Shown: positions 38,464 through 50,485 of the stretch, one piece after another
How the letters are laid out: each line of letters opens with the position of its first letter
How positions within the stretch are numbered: the stretch's first letter is position 1
From: an uncultured bacterium
GTDB taxonomy: Bacteria > Patescibacteriota > Gracilibacteria > Absconditabacterales > Absconditicoccaceae
NCBI GenBank assembly: GCA_947168725.1
Contig: CAMVNA010000001.1
Span: 1 to 64,000, forward strand
DNA: 64,000 nt
Direction: 5' to 3'
Notes under the pieces: model-generated
Database searches by the model: none
The model's input: only the letters and a program-made list of their open reading frames with translations
What the model was told of the DNA's origin: nothing
Program-made: the position numbers and the translations under genes

Positions 38464-39666
38464 TTATATCATGAATTTACCATTTTCATATATTAGTATC
38501 TCTTTCCCGTCTCATAAAATTCAGATTACTTTTCTTTTGGCGGTAGAGATTACATCCACATGTTCTGGAGACATATTTAGTCAAATAGATTTTTTGAAAT
38601 TTACATCTTCAAGCCTGTTTTTATCTCATGCATAACATTCATCAAATCATCTTCATAAAGCTACATGTGTATTCCCATATTCTCATCCAACATTTTCATC
38701 AAAAAGAGTTTCTGCCATGAAATGAGTAATTTTGGATATTCTCGCATCGGTTAAACTAAACTCTCACAAATGATCCATTCATTCAATTTTTACCATTTCT
38801 TGTAAAATCTCATCATTTTTATCTGCATGAGCGAAGATTAATTTTCAATCTTTGAATTCAAGTCTTATTCATTCGACTAAGCTTCAATATCTATATAAAG
38901 GCTGATTACATTTCATTCGGCCATTTACATCTCTACAGTCAGGGGATGTAAAAACTTCAAATGACGGGATATTGCATCCTCATCATGCCTCCCACAAACG
39001 ATCTGATCAGATTTTTACTTTTAAATCTTCATCTGGTCAGATTACATGAACATATTCTAGCTTGAGTTCATTAAGTTTATCTTTTACACGATGAGTTTCA
39101 GCATTTACTTCTTTCCGTTTTTGAACTGGATTTTTTTCATCTAAAAAACAGGCTGAAATAATCTGATTTCGATACTCTTCTAATGATAATCATGCTTCTT
39201 TTGCCATGGCTTCTGTTCCATACATACATATAGTTCGTGAGAATTTTCATTCTCTTTCTTTTTTGTCTCTCAAATCGCGAATTTTTCTATTTGCTTGAAT
39301 TCTTTTCATCATCTTAGATGGTTGGATTCCATCTAATTCATGTAAATCTGAATCCGCTATAACTAATATATTATGTGTCATTGATTCAATTTTTCATCTT
39401 TGGTATGCTTCTGGAATGAAACTAAGCTGCTCATCTGATGCGTTTTCATAGAAATTTCTAGTTACTCCGTCTGGTAAGTATTGCATAATTGGATGTCATC
39501 ATGCTTTAAGTATTGCAGTTTGAAGAGGAATGTAAAATGGTTTAGCACATTCTGGAATCTGGACAAAAACTATATCTCATGGATTAATTCCATTTCATCA
39601 TCGAAGTGCAAAATTTACCATTACATCTGCATATTTTTCCAAAATTTCTTGACTTGGTGTATACAT
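38464..39666 (-). CDS. M29 family aminopeptidase
   Basis: This 400-residue protein resembles thermophilic aminopeptidase T/AmpS: N-terminal 'YADVMVNFALRGGNGINPGD', 'NILVIADSDLHELDGIQPSK', then 'GRMKCNQPLYRYGSLVEGI', 'EGMDHLGEFSLTD', 'FMAETLFDENVGGEYGNTHVALG' and 'NMSPEHVDVISTAKRKV'. The clustered Glu, His and Asp in the last three motifs are the metal ligands of the family. It removes N-terminal amino acids in the cytoplasm. In a host-dependent organism this would recycle imported peptides. Several active-site glycines are TGA-coded. Confidence 0.85.
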
Positions 39667-39732
39667 ATTATAATATTATATAAGAATATAAAATTTTTTA
39701 TATTTAATAAATATGTTTCGTATATCTACTGT

Positions 39733-40605
39733 TTAATCCTTTTTTATATATAATGAGTCGCTTAGGAACAATAAGTATGTTAGCAAAAAATATCATCAGA
39801 ATACTAATATAATATATATAAGTAAATTTGCATGTTGGATTGATAAATTATATCATCGATGAATTAGTACTCAGACTAATATTGCCACTACTATTCTCCA
39901 TATTTTTTGTCGAGTGTTTAGGTTTTTTAGGTATTTTTGTTGGTAATATTTGTACAATAATAGAGCTATTAGCCCTGTTGCAATAAAATGTAATAATGAA
40001 GTAAAAATTCATCTTCAAAAAACCAATCACCAAACTCATTCTGGATTGGATGAAAGAATTTCACTTCATAGGTAAAATAAATTTTCTATAATACTAAATC
40101 CTAAAGCTATAAAGATAGAAAAAAACAACAAATCTGATGAATAGAAATTTGTTTTACTTACTTCATTTTCTGTTGCTCAAATTTTTAAAAATTCTTCAGA
40201 ATATGCTAATAGTAAATAATATAGTACCGTAGCAGAAATTCATACTTTTAATCCAAAAAATCAAACTATTGCAAACAATAACATCCATATCAAAAACAAA
40301 AATCGAATCTGCTTTCTCTTCCGATTTCAACTTAATAAGATTAAAAATAAAAAAATTAATCCACAATATAATAAAAACGATCACCATCGACTAAGCGAAA
40401 TTGTGCCATTTTGAATAGCTTCAATTCACGGAAAAATTGATTTAATTATAAAATTAAATACGAATAAAGATCATACTAATACAAAGCTTGTTCAGAATAA
40501 TTTTCGAGATATTTTTCTCTGCTGTTTAGCAAAAATGTGCTGAATTAACCAAATCCAGAAATATCACAACAAAATACACATTATTATAGCTCAGGCTATT
40601 TTCAT
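39733..40605 (-). CDS. PrsW-like intramembrane protease
   Basis: This 290-residue protein has about eight hydrophobic segments. Motifs match PrsW glutamic/metal proteases: 'AYSEEFLKIGA' (EExxK), 'ALGFSIIENLFYL' (xxEN) and 'GIFTSLLHFIATGLIALLLY' (HxxxG). PrsW in Bacillus cleaves anti-sigma factors. A FecR-like anti-sigma candidate lies elsewhere in the window, but a link is speculation. The supplied ORFs 39848 and 40196 are out-of-frame shadows. It is transcribed away from tRNA-His. Confidence 0.75.
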
Positions 40606-40735
40606 ATCTTATTTCATAAAAAATGAATAATATAGTTTGTATCGTATATTTTTGTATAAAATTTTCAAGTTAGGAAATCTTACTTGAATTTGTTATGGAA
40701 ATATTTACTATTCCTCGTGTTCATATAATAGGTAT

Positions 40736-40813
40736 GGCGAGCTTAGCTCAGTTGGTTAGAGCATCTGATTGTGGTCCAGAGGGTCATGGGTTCGAATCCC
40801 ATAGCTCGCCCCA
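40736..40813 (+). tRNA. tRNA-His (GUG)
   Basis: A complete cloverleaf: an encoded G-1 at 40736 opposite C73, acceptor GCGAGCT/AGCTCGC, D-stem GCTC/GAGC, anticodon loop TTGTGGT (GTG), T-stem ATGGG/CCCAT, and encoded CCA at 40811-40813. The extra G-1:C73 pair is the histidine identity element. The top anticodon-stem pair is an A-C mismatch. The gene is the apparent target flank of the mobile element, whose recombinase frame runs antisense through it to 40756. Confidence 0.93.
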
Positions 40814-42453
40814 TTTAGGATTTTTGAATCTGAAATAGGGGCTAACGCCTTGTATAATGCGGAAAGATGGGGGGTTAGAAATCCCTCATTTTTTCTATAG
40901 TAAATTTTTTCTCAAAAATAAACCTTTGCTTGAAGGTGCTTTAGCTCTATACTTCATAATCTCCAGATAGCTACAGGATCGGTTAGAATAGTCTTAATTC
41001 TATCAAAAATTATCTTAATATCATTTTCTCATACTTCAGCATTTTCTTGGATTTTAATAAGATGTTCCTTTTCACTTTCTAATTCAGCCCACTCTTGTTC
41101 TGTTTGTTTTTTAAGGCGGTCATTATTTAGGTTATCAAACCTATTTTTCAGTCATTCAATCTTTACATCTATTTCTTCTATTCTTTTTTGAATCTTTTTA
41201 TTACCGTTTGATAATTCTTCACTTTTAATTTTTATTTCATCATTCAATATAGCTTCCATAAGTTTTATAATACTTGGTTTTGGCTGTATCGCCTCTAATA
41301 GTTTTTTGTATTCATTATGCACTAAATCAGCACTTATATTACAATTCCCTTTACATCATTGATGCTTGCATCAATAATAATCATAAATCCCCCCATGTCA
41401 TTTAGTTGTCCATCATGTAAGAGCATATCCACAATTCGGGCAAAAAAGGAGTCATCTTAAAGGAAATACACTATTAACATCTTTTCTTATTCAACTTTTT
41501 AATGGTCATCTACCCTCTATTCTTTCAATAATCTGATTAACTGTACTTAAAGAAATTATTGCTGGATGATTAGCTGGAATTGGTTCAAAAATATCATAAG
41601 GAGGATAAATTATATATCCTGCATAAAAGTATAATCTATTAGTTTCCAGCATATTAGATGCATAAGAGTTTCATAATTGCGTTTCGCTACTCTTTTTACC
41701 ATGATATCCCTTTGATGTTAACCCAGATTTTTTAAAATAATTAAGTAATTCTGTAGGAGTTGATAATGTTCCACTAGCATACATTTCTAATCATTCTTTT
41801 ATGATGGTAGCCTCTGGTTCTACGAGTTTTATACGACTTTCCCTTTTTCAATTTATTCTTTCTTGATATCTATCATATCATGGCGGAAGTTGAAAAGGAT
41901 AATCTCATGCCCACATTTTAGACTTTAATCAATTAATAGTTCTCTCTTTTGTTAACAATCTTTCATTCTTTGCTATAGCTATCGCGATGTCTGTTTCTAA
42001 ATCATCTCACACTTCTTTTCATGAATTCGCTAACAATATCCTGGTTCATGTTTTTCTTATCCTGTATATCAAAAAATGGGACTTTTCTGTCTGTTCCATC
42101 CTTGTAATTCTGGATATTTCAGTACAAATTAAATAAGGAACTGTAAGATCTTTTTTATTAGCATCATCTAAAAATTTTATAGCTTTTTCTAATCAATCTT
42201 TTTGTTCAGATGCTCAACTAACTCATCCATCTATAAATGTTGGTGCAACTATGTTTATATTCTTAAGTTTTGCAAATTCCCTACATTTATTTTCCTGACT
42301 TTCTAATCAATTACCATCAGACACTTGTTTATCTGTTGATACACGAACATATATAATCCCATTAGGAGAAATCTGATTTTCTTTTACAACATCTTTTAAA
42401 ACATATTTTCATGCCTTACTATCATATGTATACAGTTGTTCCCACGATGCCAT
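40756..42453 (-). CDS. large serine recombinase
   Basis: A 565-residue recombinase in its integrated form. The catalytic resolvase domain starts with 'IIYVRVSTDKQ' (nucleophile Ser39) and continues 'FIDGGVSGASEQKDGLEKAI' and 'YLICTEISRITR'. A recombinase domain follows with the zinc ribbon 'LFCPNCGYALTG' ... 'YYGCKHQGCKGNC', then a long coiled coil (about 445-500), and the family C-terminus 'YFGEKIYYRKNEGF'. Such enzymes integrate and excise elements at att sites. Beyond the 20-bp repeat (40875-40894) the frame continues through host DNA and antisense into tRNA-His, ending 'GASYGIRTHDPLDHNQML', which is tRNA complement and not native protein. See the orphan frame at 53938-54216 for the alternative C-terminus. 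Confidence 0.93.
40875..40894. repeat. left attachment-site repeat (attL core)
   Basis: TTAGAAATCCCTCATTTTTT, matching TTCGAAACCCCTCATTTTTT at 54207-54226 in 18 of 20 positions. It sits in the 3' part of the recombinase frame and, on the other strand, forms part of a terminator-like hairpin after tRNA-His (GGGGGG ... TCCCTC, T-run). Confidence 0.7.
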
Positions 42454-42589
42454 ATCTACAACAGTAATTGAGCTAAAAGCTTCTAACCTAATTTTATATT
42501 TAGTTTTATCAGTTGATAATACGAATATGATAATATTTTAATAAGTTAGAACGATTTATTTATTACTTTTTTAATTATAAAATCAATAG

Positions 42590-42615
42590 AAAAAGAGGAT
42601 TTTTTAATCCTCTCT
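42590..42615 (-). terminator. terminator after 59-aa gene
   Basis: AGAGGATT / AATCCTCT stem that overlaps the stop codon of the 59-aa gene; the minus strand continues with TTTTTCT. Confidence 0.75.
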
Positions 42616-42783
42616 TCTACTTTCAGTATCTTCTATATTTGCAGCATACTTGGTATTGAAATAATCATCAATCACAACTCTGCATATTCATCTTAGCAAA
42701 TCAATAACTCTTTGAATTTCTTCATCAGTCATCGATTCCGCATCAACTCATAAGATACTTCTTGCATCTTGTATTGAAATCAT
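42604..42783 (-). CDS. small acidic protein of the mobile element
   Basis: This 59-residue protein is 'MISIQDARSILGVDAESMTD' followed by a helix 'EEIQRVIDLLRGICRVVIDD' and an acidic tail. Family not recognised. It lies directly upstream of the recombinase on the same strand, where elements of this type often carry a small accessory or directionality protein, but it lacks a basic DNA-binding helix. Two glycines are TGA-coded. Its terminator overlaps its stop, separating it from the recombinase. Confidence 0.65.
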
Positions 42784-42920
42784 TTATACTAAGAGCTTTC
42801 ACAATTTCTTACTTACGGAATTACCAGTGATACGCCCTTGTAAAAACTCCTCATACAAAAAGGGAACATTATTATAATACAGTTCTGTAAATATTATTCA
42901 ATTGATAATCATTATACCAG

Positions 42921-44185
42921 TTATTCATTATTCTCATTCCTTTTTTGTTTCTTACTTTCAGATTTCTTAAACTTACTTAATTCATGTTTATTATTAAATC
43001 GTACATGTTTTTTTGAATATCATTCTCCATTTACAGCTGTATATCAATATGGATTTTTTGATTTTATTTCTGAAAACCTGCTAGAATCGTGTACGATTCA
43101 TTCTACATTCAATGTAAAATCATCTGGATGTATATTTATTAGTCGATCTGAAAACTTTTTAAGCAATTCTTTTGTCGCTTTAGCATTATCCCAAGTATTT
43201 TCTCAGATTTTTGATTTAATTTCTTCTACTCATTTACCAATACAATTTTCACAAAACAAATCTCTTACAATATTTGAAAAACTTAAGAAAATATAAGTAT
43301 TATTATGGATATCAATATGATTTTTATCACAAATTCCTATATCAAATGTTGAAGGAGAATAATATAAAAACAATTCTTCATCAAAGAATAAGGCATTAAC
43401 AATATCTATATACAACATCATTTCTTGTGAAGGAATTGTTTTTATTGGTATTTCTCTTATACGAACCTCTCTAAATCATTGTATGATATCAATATTTTTT
43501 ATTCTTTTTTTTACCAGATTAATTCATTCGCTTGAAAATTTATATGAGAACTTAGATTTCTTCTTACTTTTGAGAGTCTTATCTATGAATTTAGTTAATT
43601 TTTCTCTATCAACATTCATTCATCTCATAGTATCCATCAATATTTCTGTTTGCATTAAATATTGGTTAGCTAATGAAGAATTAAATGAAGTAAATTCTAA
43701 ATATTGAGAAATCAACAAACTCCAAAAGTACAATAAAACACCATCTAATTTTTCATTATCACTATTTAACATATCTGCTAATTTTTCTCACTTTTCTCAA
43801 TTTGTAAAAAACTGGTATACCATTCATCACTTTAACAGCATTTGTAATCTATGATATCCTATCATTCATCAGAAAACTCATGTTGCAAGTTCTTGTAAGA
43901 TAATATCAAACAATTTACGAACAACAAATACTATTGGGGTTATAGCTATTCATGTATTTGTTAATGAGACTCACGAATCAAACTCCAAAAAACTCATCAT
44001 ATCTCAGACATCTCTGGCTTCATCAAAGCTAAGGTTTATTTTTGGTTTAAAAACAGTATCCAGCATGGATCTTAAAATTTCTTCATTCTCATTTTCAGAA
44101 AAAATTGTACTAATGGAGAATCATAATTACGATTGAATAAATATTGATGATATCATTGCTCTTTCCATCACTTAGTAATTGCCAT
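42921..44185 (-). CDS. hypothetical protein, apparent -1 frameshift at a T6 run
   Basis: The main frame runs to TAA 42921 and from ATG 44066 codes for 381 residues, with helical N-terminal and mixed alpha/beta C-terminal parts and a Lys-rich end ('KFKKSESKKQKRNENNE'). Coding-like sequence continues upstream: ATG 44185 opens 'MAITKGWKEQGYHQYLFNRN' in another frame, which meets the main frame at the T6 run 44099-44104. One extra T would join them as about 421 residues. This may be programmed slippage, a recent mutation or an assembly error. The family is not recognised. It carries many UGA glycines. Confidence 0.55.
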
Positions 44186-44253
44186 TGTTTAGTATATACG
44201 TTTAAAAATCTGTCTTTTAATGAATATTTTTGTGTATACAGAATTTAATAAAT

Positions 44254-44355
44254 CTAAGTTCTCATCAAATATTTCCCTCTCAAGCATCATAAATAAAATC
44301 ATGCAGTAATTATAATAGCGGAAAACAAAAATACAAGACTTTTTATTTTTTTCAT
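44254..44355 (-). CDS. possible 33-aa membrane peptide
   Basis: 'MKKIKSLVFLFSAIIITAGF' then 'YLGCLRGKYLMRT': a basic start, one hydrophobic helix and a lipobox-like 'YLGC'. It may be a small membrane or toxin-like peptide, or chance in AT-rich DNA. It lies between the frameshifted gene and the structured mod leader. Confidence 0.3.
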
Positions 44356-44392
44356 TTCTTGATTTTAAAACAATTATTTATAAAAACTACAG

Positions 44393-44588
44393 TGCTAGAT
44401 TATTACATAAAGTAGAACTCATAGGAATATGAGGACGGTTTACGGATTCATAGAATCGTCCTCTTATGGGTTATTTTATGTAGTAATCTAGCAGTTACGC
44501 CGTAAATCGTCCTTTTATTCTAAATAATATGGTAGATTTATGGTGCTGCAAGGTTACCATTTTTTTATTTTCTTAAAATCTACCATAT
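44393..44588 (+). promoter_or_regulatory. structured leader (candidate attenuator) of the type III mod gene
   Basis: Three hairpins are seen. (1) A long imperfect stem 44393-44493, TGCTAGATTATTACATAAA against TGCTAGATTACTACATAAA (complement), closed at the top by GAGGACG/CGTCCTC. (2) A 13-bp stem GGACGGTTTACGG (44433-44445) with CCGTAAATCGTCC (44500-44512, one G-U), followed by TTTTATT: terminator-like and incompatible with (1). (3) A perfect 13-bp stem ATATGGTAGATTT (44527-44539) / AAATCTACCATAT (44576-44588) that contains the A and U of the mod start codon. Together these look like transcription attenuation plus translational masking. No ligand or protein is known. Confidence 0.6.
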
Positions 44589-46635
44589 GAGTGATACGAA
44601 TCTTACTAAAAAGAACAGAAAAGAAATGATAGATTTTTTAGAGAAAATAAAGGTAAATAACAATGATGATGAAACTTTGAGAATGGTAAATAAAATTGAA
44701 AATGCTCTTACAGAGAAGAAATTCTGATTAGTTTTTGAGGAGCATAGAGAAGAAGTTGATGATTTATTACAAGCAAATATCCCTTTATTATGTGAAGATG
44801 CCAAAAGGAGAATCTGTAAGGATGAAAATCTTCCTTGGAATTTTATAATAGAATGAGATAATTTACAGGCATTATACCTACTATTAAAGACACATAGATG
44901 AAAAATAAATGTAATCTATATTGATCCTCCATACAATACATGAGCAAGAGATTGGAAATATAACAATGACTATGTAGATGCTAACGACTGATATAGACAT
45001 AGTAAATGGCTTTCTATGATGAAAGTTAGATTAGAATTAGCAAAACAGCTTCTTAATCCTGAGAATTCTGTTTTGATATGTACAATAGATGAAAAGGAAT
45101 ATTTACATCTATGATGCTTGTTAGAAGAAATGTTTCCAGAAGCTAGTATTCAGATGGTGAGTAGTTGTATAAATCCTAAGTGAGTTGCTCGTGATAAGCA
45201 ATTTTATAGAACTGATGAATACCTATTTTTTGTTTGTTTATGAGATGCATGACCTGCAAATTTAAATTTAGCAGAGGAATGGTTAGATCGTATAACATGA
45301 AATAAATGAGAAAAATTTAGATGGTGTGACTTAAGAAGGACATGATCTGATCATGAAAGAGGTCGTAGTCCCTGATGTTTCTATCCAATTTATGTTAATG
45401 AGGAGGGAACTAAAATTGAGAAAATTTGAGAGCCGTTAATGGATCAATCATTGCATCCAAATGATGTTCCTGAAATACCTAAATTAAGAGCAATTTGGCC
45501 AATTTGACCTACTGGTGAAGAATGCCGTTGGCAATTAGGACCTAAAATGTTAAAGCAATACTTAGATAATCATTACATAAGATTATGAAGCTTTACAAAA
45601 AATAGTATGTCTATTTGATATGTTTCTACATGATCTCAAAAGAAGATTGAAGATTGATTGATAAAAGTTAAATGATATTCCGAAAAAGATGGTTCTGTTA
45701 TAATTGATGACGATAGCTATGATGCTACATATATTCCAAGCACTCAACGAAATGTTTCATCACATAACGCTACGGAATATTGATCTAAATTGATCAACAA
45801 AATTTTGTGAGAAGCTCGTTTTTCTTATCCTAAATCCCTGTATGCGGTCTATGATACAATACGTTTTTTTGTGGCAGATAATCCTGATGCTGTTATTCTA
45901 GATTTCTTTGCTGGCTCATGAACAACTATGCATGCTGTAAATTTGATGAATGCTGAAGATTGATGAAAAAGGAAATGTATTATGGTTACAAATAATGAAA
46001 TATGAGAAAAAGAAGAAAAAAGACTAACAGCATTATGATATAAGAAATGAGATGATGAATGGGAAAAGATATGAATTGCTAAATATGTCACCCGACCAAG
46101 AATCGAATGTAGTGTTAATTGAGTAGATATTCATTGAAAAAAATTAGACTGAGATTATTGATTTGAATCAGAAACTTATATATTGGATGAAGAAGTCGAT
46201 TTGGTGTCAAAAGAAACAAAGAAATCAATAAATAGAAAACCTTATAAAAAAACAAAAATACAAATGTATCCTGATTTGGCAAAACTAAAAATGTCTGATT
46301 GATTCAAAACAAATGTGAAATATTTTAAGTGTGATTGGACGCCAAGAAAACCTGATGATTATTACTTAAGTAATGTATTGTTATTACATATTAAGGAAAT
46401 GATAGAATTAGAAAATGCAGTTGAAATAGATGGAATTAAGAATGTCGCAATTCTGAATAGGGATGATTATAAGAAATTCATAGATAATGATTCAATATAT
46501 GAAAAAATAGAGAATATCTGGGTTAATCAGAATATTATTTTTGATGTAAACGAATTAGAAAAAATGAAGAAAAAGAATTTTAAATATATTCCTGTAGAAT
46601 ACTTCTGACAAGAGTTAAAAGATGTGGCAGAATAA
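44587..46635 (+). CDS. mod: type III restriction-modification DNA methyltransferase (Mod)
   Basis: A 682-residue beta-class adenine methyltransferase. Motif IV 'YIDPPYNTG' (D113) precedes motif I 'ILDFFAGSGTTMHA' (D439 onward), the order of type III Mod proteins. The middle region, about 200-420, is the target-recognition area. Mod methylates one strand of an asymmetric site and is required for cleavage by Res. The glycines in NTG and the second G of AGSG are UGA-coded. The start codon lies in a hairpin of the leader. Res follows after 23 bp, so they form an operon. The specificity cannot be read from sequence. Confidence 0.92.
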
Positions 46636-46658
46636 TTTTTATATTTTATCAATTCACC

Positions 46659-48905
46659 ATGTTCAAAGTTAATTTATATAACTTCCAAGAAAAAGCTGAA
46701 GAAAATCTTCTTAATGCTTGTTCTGAACATCATGAATTAGTATTATCCGCTCCAACTGGTGCTTGAAAAACAGTAATTGCTAGTAAGTTTATAGATGATT
46801 ATCTTGATGAAAATCCAAATACCGTATTTCTTTGGACATGTCCTTGAGCTTGAAAATTAGAAGAACAGTCAAAAAATAGTTTTTCAGAAGTGACTGAATG
46901 AATTACTTTTTGAGATGTTTATTCCTTTATTAGAGAAGAAAATCCATCATGAAAAGTGTATTTTATAAACTGGGAAAAAATCAATAAAAAGTCTAATGTT
47001 GTGCTGAGAGAAACTGAATATAATAATCTTATGGAGAAAGTATTGGCGTGTCATAATGATAAAATTGATATATTCATCATAGTTGATGAGGAACATAAAA
47101 ATAGAGAAAATGCTAATGAATTTATTGCCAATATTCAGCCGAAACATGTATTAAGAATATCAGCAACACCGATGACCAATGCTGAATATAATGAAATTAT
47201 TGATGATGACGATGTTATTGCCTCATGAGTTATTGCTGCAGGTATTTCTATTAATGAAAATGTGTCAAAAGATGTTGATGATAATAACAATGTTGAAGAA
47301 GATTATGATTTAAGATTACTTCATCTTGCAGATATTAAAAGAAAAGAAATTCAGAAAGAATATGATAAGTTGTGATTGAATATAAGACCGTTAGTTATCA
47401 TTCAGTTCCCAAGTGGAAAGCCAGAATGGATTGAAAGAGTAAAAAAAGAATTAAGTGAAATGTGATATTGAGAGGATTCTTGATTAGTAACTTCATGGTT
47501 TAGTTGAGATCATCCAGATTCTCCCGAAGAATTAAGAAAATTAGATTGAAGTTATTCTTTTCTTCTTTTTAAACAAGCTATTGCTACATGATGGGATTGT
47601 CCAAGAGCAAAGATTTTAGTAAAATTAAGAGAGTGATGAACAGAAGCATTTAATATACAAACTATTGGTAGAATTAGAAGAATGCCTGAAAGAAAACATT
47701 ACCGTAATGATATTTTAGATAATTGTTATATTTATACGCTTGATAGTAAATTTAAGGATGGTCTAACCACTACTTTAACTGATAGTTTTTATACAGCATT
47801 ATACAAAAGAAAGAATAACATCCCTCAATTTACACTTAAAAAAAGTTACATTGAATGAGCAGATAAAAAACTACCTCCTAATACAAAATACATAATCGAA
47901 CTTGTTAGGGATAGAATGCTAGAAGAATGCGATCTTGATTGAAATTGAGAATTAGATAGGGAAGAAATGGAGGAATCAAAATGATATGTATTTGGTACTC
48001 TATTAAAAGTTGAAGCAATTGAAGGAACAGCAAGAACAACAAAAGATATTTTTACTTTAAATAAAAGGTTTGAGGTAGAACATGAGATAAACACTCATGA
48101 TGATTGATTTATTATAAGAGATGCAAAAAGAAGAATTGCAAGAGCTATTTGAATTGATGAACAGAATTCAAATAATGTTTTAAGGATACTCTTTTGACCA
48201 GAAGAACCCGATTCATTACTATCACATGAAGATTATATATATGAACATAACAATAAACTATTAAAATGATTGTCGTTAAGAGAATTTAACGCTTTCCTAG
48301 TTAACAATCGTGATAGATTAATAGAAGTTTTTAACAAAATAGATAAAGAAGAAATTGTTGAATTAGAAGAAGTTCCATTTTTAGAGTCAGATTGGTATAT
48401 ACCAGAAGAACAATATTATAAATTTCATCGTAGAGAAGTTAAAAATAGAGATATGAGAAAAAATGTGTTTGAAGAATACTGAGATAATATTTTAAAAAAG
48501 CCAAATAGAAGTGTATCTGAAATAGAATTTGAAAAACGATGTGAGGTATCTCCGAATATAAAATGGATTTATAAAAACTGAGACAAATGAGAGCAATATT
48601 TTAGTATAATTTATAGAACAGCATTCAATAGATTTAATTTTTATCCAGATTATATTATTCAAACAAATAATTGAGAAATTCGGATTATTGAAGCAAAATG
48701 ATGAACAGATAATGAATGAAATTCGGCAAATATTGATATTCATGCGAAAAATAAATTAGAAGCATTGAAAAATTATTGTGAAGAAAATCCTAATATAAAA
48801 TTCTGATTTGTGAGATATGATAGTTTTTTGTATATATCAAATACAGAATGGGATGAAGATATTCACAATAAAGAAATATGGAAACCTATCGAAGATGTTT
48901 TTTAA
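46659..48905 (+). CDS. res: type III restriction endonuclease subunit (Res)
   Basis: A 748-residue SF2 helicase-nuclease. Seen: 'NFQEKAEENLL' (Q-like), Walker A 'SAPTGAGKTVIASKF' at 30-45, DEAD-like box 'IIVDEEHKN', motif III 'LRISATPMT', motif V region 'LLFKQAIATGWDCPRAKIL', motif VI 'QTIGRIRRMPERKHY', and a C-terminal PD-(D/E)xK nuclease, 'FYPDYIIQTNNGEIRIIEAK'. Res translocates on DNA after Mod recognition and cuts between two sites. The Walker A glycine before Lys is UGA-coded. It looks intact. Confidence 0.92.
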
Positions 48906-49002
48906 AAATTGTTATTTAAACAAAAAACTTAGGTTATTGTTTGGTTATATTTTGGTTACCCCTAGGTTTTTATGAGATATTTTAGTTAAAAATTATTGAT
49001 AT

Positions 49003-50283
49003 TTATTGTTTTAGCAAGTCATCCCTTTCTTTATTATTTTTGAGTCATCAAAATACTCATTTGTAATAATTTTTTTCCGTAATGTATTCTTTTCTAATGT
49101 TATCGTCAGATAATCTTAATAATTTACTGGATCAAAATTCATCTTTTTCAACAAACCATATCTGATCTCTTCTTAATGTTCTTTTTATGTCCATAATATG
49201 AGTATTCTGTGTTGTGAAAATGATTTGAAAATGAGAATTAATATTTGTCCTATTAAAAGATCTAATAAGATTTAATAATAATGAAGAATGTAAACTGGCA
49301 TCAATTTCATCTATAAAAAGGATTTTTCACTGGCGAATGACATTGTAAATACTTCAAGCAAGATTTAGTATTTTATTAGTTCATTTTGATTCGTCATTAA
49401 CAGAAAAGGCGTGTTGTCAAATAATATTACCATTATCATCATATACTGGATGATACACATTCCAAATATGACTTTTCACATTTTCCGGTATAGGAATTCA
49501 TTGAGATTGTAATTGTACCCTTAATGTTTCTGATTTTGGTAGTTGATTAAATGGAATTTCTTTTAATGAAAAATCGATATCCTCTATTCAAAGATCTGCT
49601 TTATTTAATAATGACTTTAAAAAAGGTTTAAATGTGTCATACTCATTAATCATCATCAATTCAGAATCACTGGGGCTTCAGTCTCAAAAAAAGACATATA
49701 TTTCTTGAAAAAATTTATGAATCATCTTTGCTTCTTCAGAACCTTCTTTAGCAAAAATAGATAGTGCCAAATTGTTCTCATTCACGCGTTTAATACTGTT
49801 ATTATCATCAAAATCGTATATTATAATGTCTTGAAAATTTCTTTTAAAGAGAACTTTTTCTTTTTGAGTTTTTTTGCTATATAGGTTTTCTGAGCATATT
49901 CTCATTCAATCGAGAGAAAATTCGTATCTATATATGATTCAATTTATTTCGAAAGTAATTTTAAATTCAGCAGGGGCTTTTCTTGTTGAGTCATTTAACC
50001 GAAATGGTTGTAAAAAAACTCATCACAAAGTAAAAACAGGATCGCCTGGACCCAACCTCCATGAATCAGTAATGAGTACTTTTATCGTTTGAATTGATCT
50101 TAATAGATTAGTTTTCCCACTAGCATTATATCAATATATTACTGATGTCTTTAAGATATCAATATTGTTTTTAAGTGAAAAGATACTAACTTTTGTATCC
50201 TTCTTGTTTGAAACAGCTCTCAAAGAAAAAATCGTTTCATTTTTAAATGATAAGTAATTCTTTATTGAAAGATCTATAAGCAT
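49003..50283 (-). CDS. AAA_15/RloA-type ATPase
   Basis: This 426-residue ABC-like ATPase starts with 'MLIDLSIKNYLSFKNETIFS' and Walker A 'GYNASGKTNLL' at about 51-60. A long insertion follows, then signature-like 'SVNDESKGTNKILNL', Walker B 'KILFIDEIDASLH' and 'IIFTTQNTHIMD' (H-loop). This is the AAA_15/OLD-like family, often found beside type I or III restriction systems and, with a partner such as RloB, implicated in phage defence. No RloB-like gene is seen here. It converges on res with about 100 bp between stops. Confidence 0.85.
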
Positions 50284-50485
50284 AATCAATACATTAAACT
50301 ATAAAGATATGTCATATATACATAAAAGTATACATTTTTCAATAGAATATATGTATGTTAACATACTATTATTAATATTTTTACATAAAACACGAAAAAT
50401 CTCTTGATTTTGATGTCTGATAGACTATTATGATTTTAGCACCGATTTGAATTAGATGCTATTTTATTTCTTAATTAACTATGTT

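Noticed and set aside
39848-40387. Two 63-aa minus-strand ORFs in the PrsW-like region
   Set aside because: They are out of frame with the 290-aa PrsW-like reading, which carries the conserved EExxK, EN and H motifs.
40814-40860. GCCCCAT shared by the tRNA-His 3' end and 54140 as att core
   Set aside because: Only seven bases match, while the 20-bp repeat at 40875/54207 is longer and consistent with the recombinase reading phase.
40846-40895. Rho-independent terminator alone as explanation for the flanking repeats
   Set aside because: Both copies can fold as terminators, but that does not explain the matching reading phase and the KNEGF coding motif at both ends.
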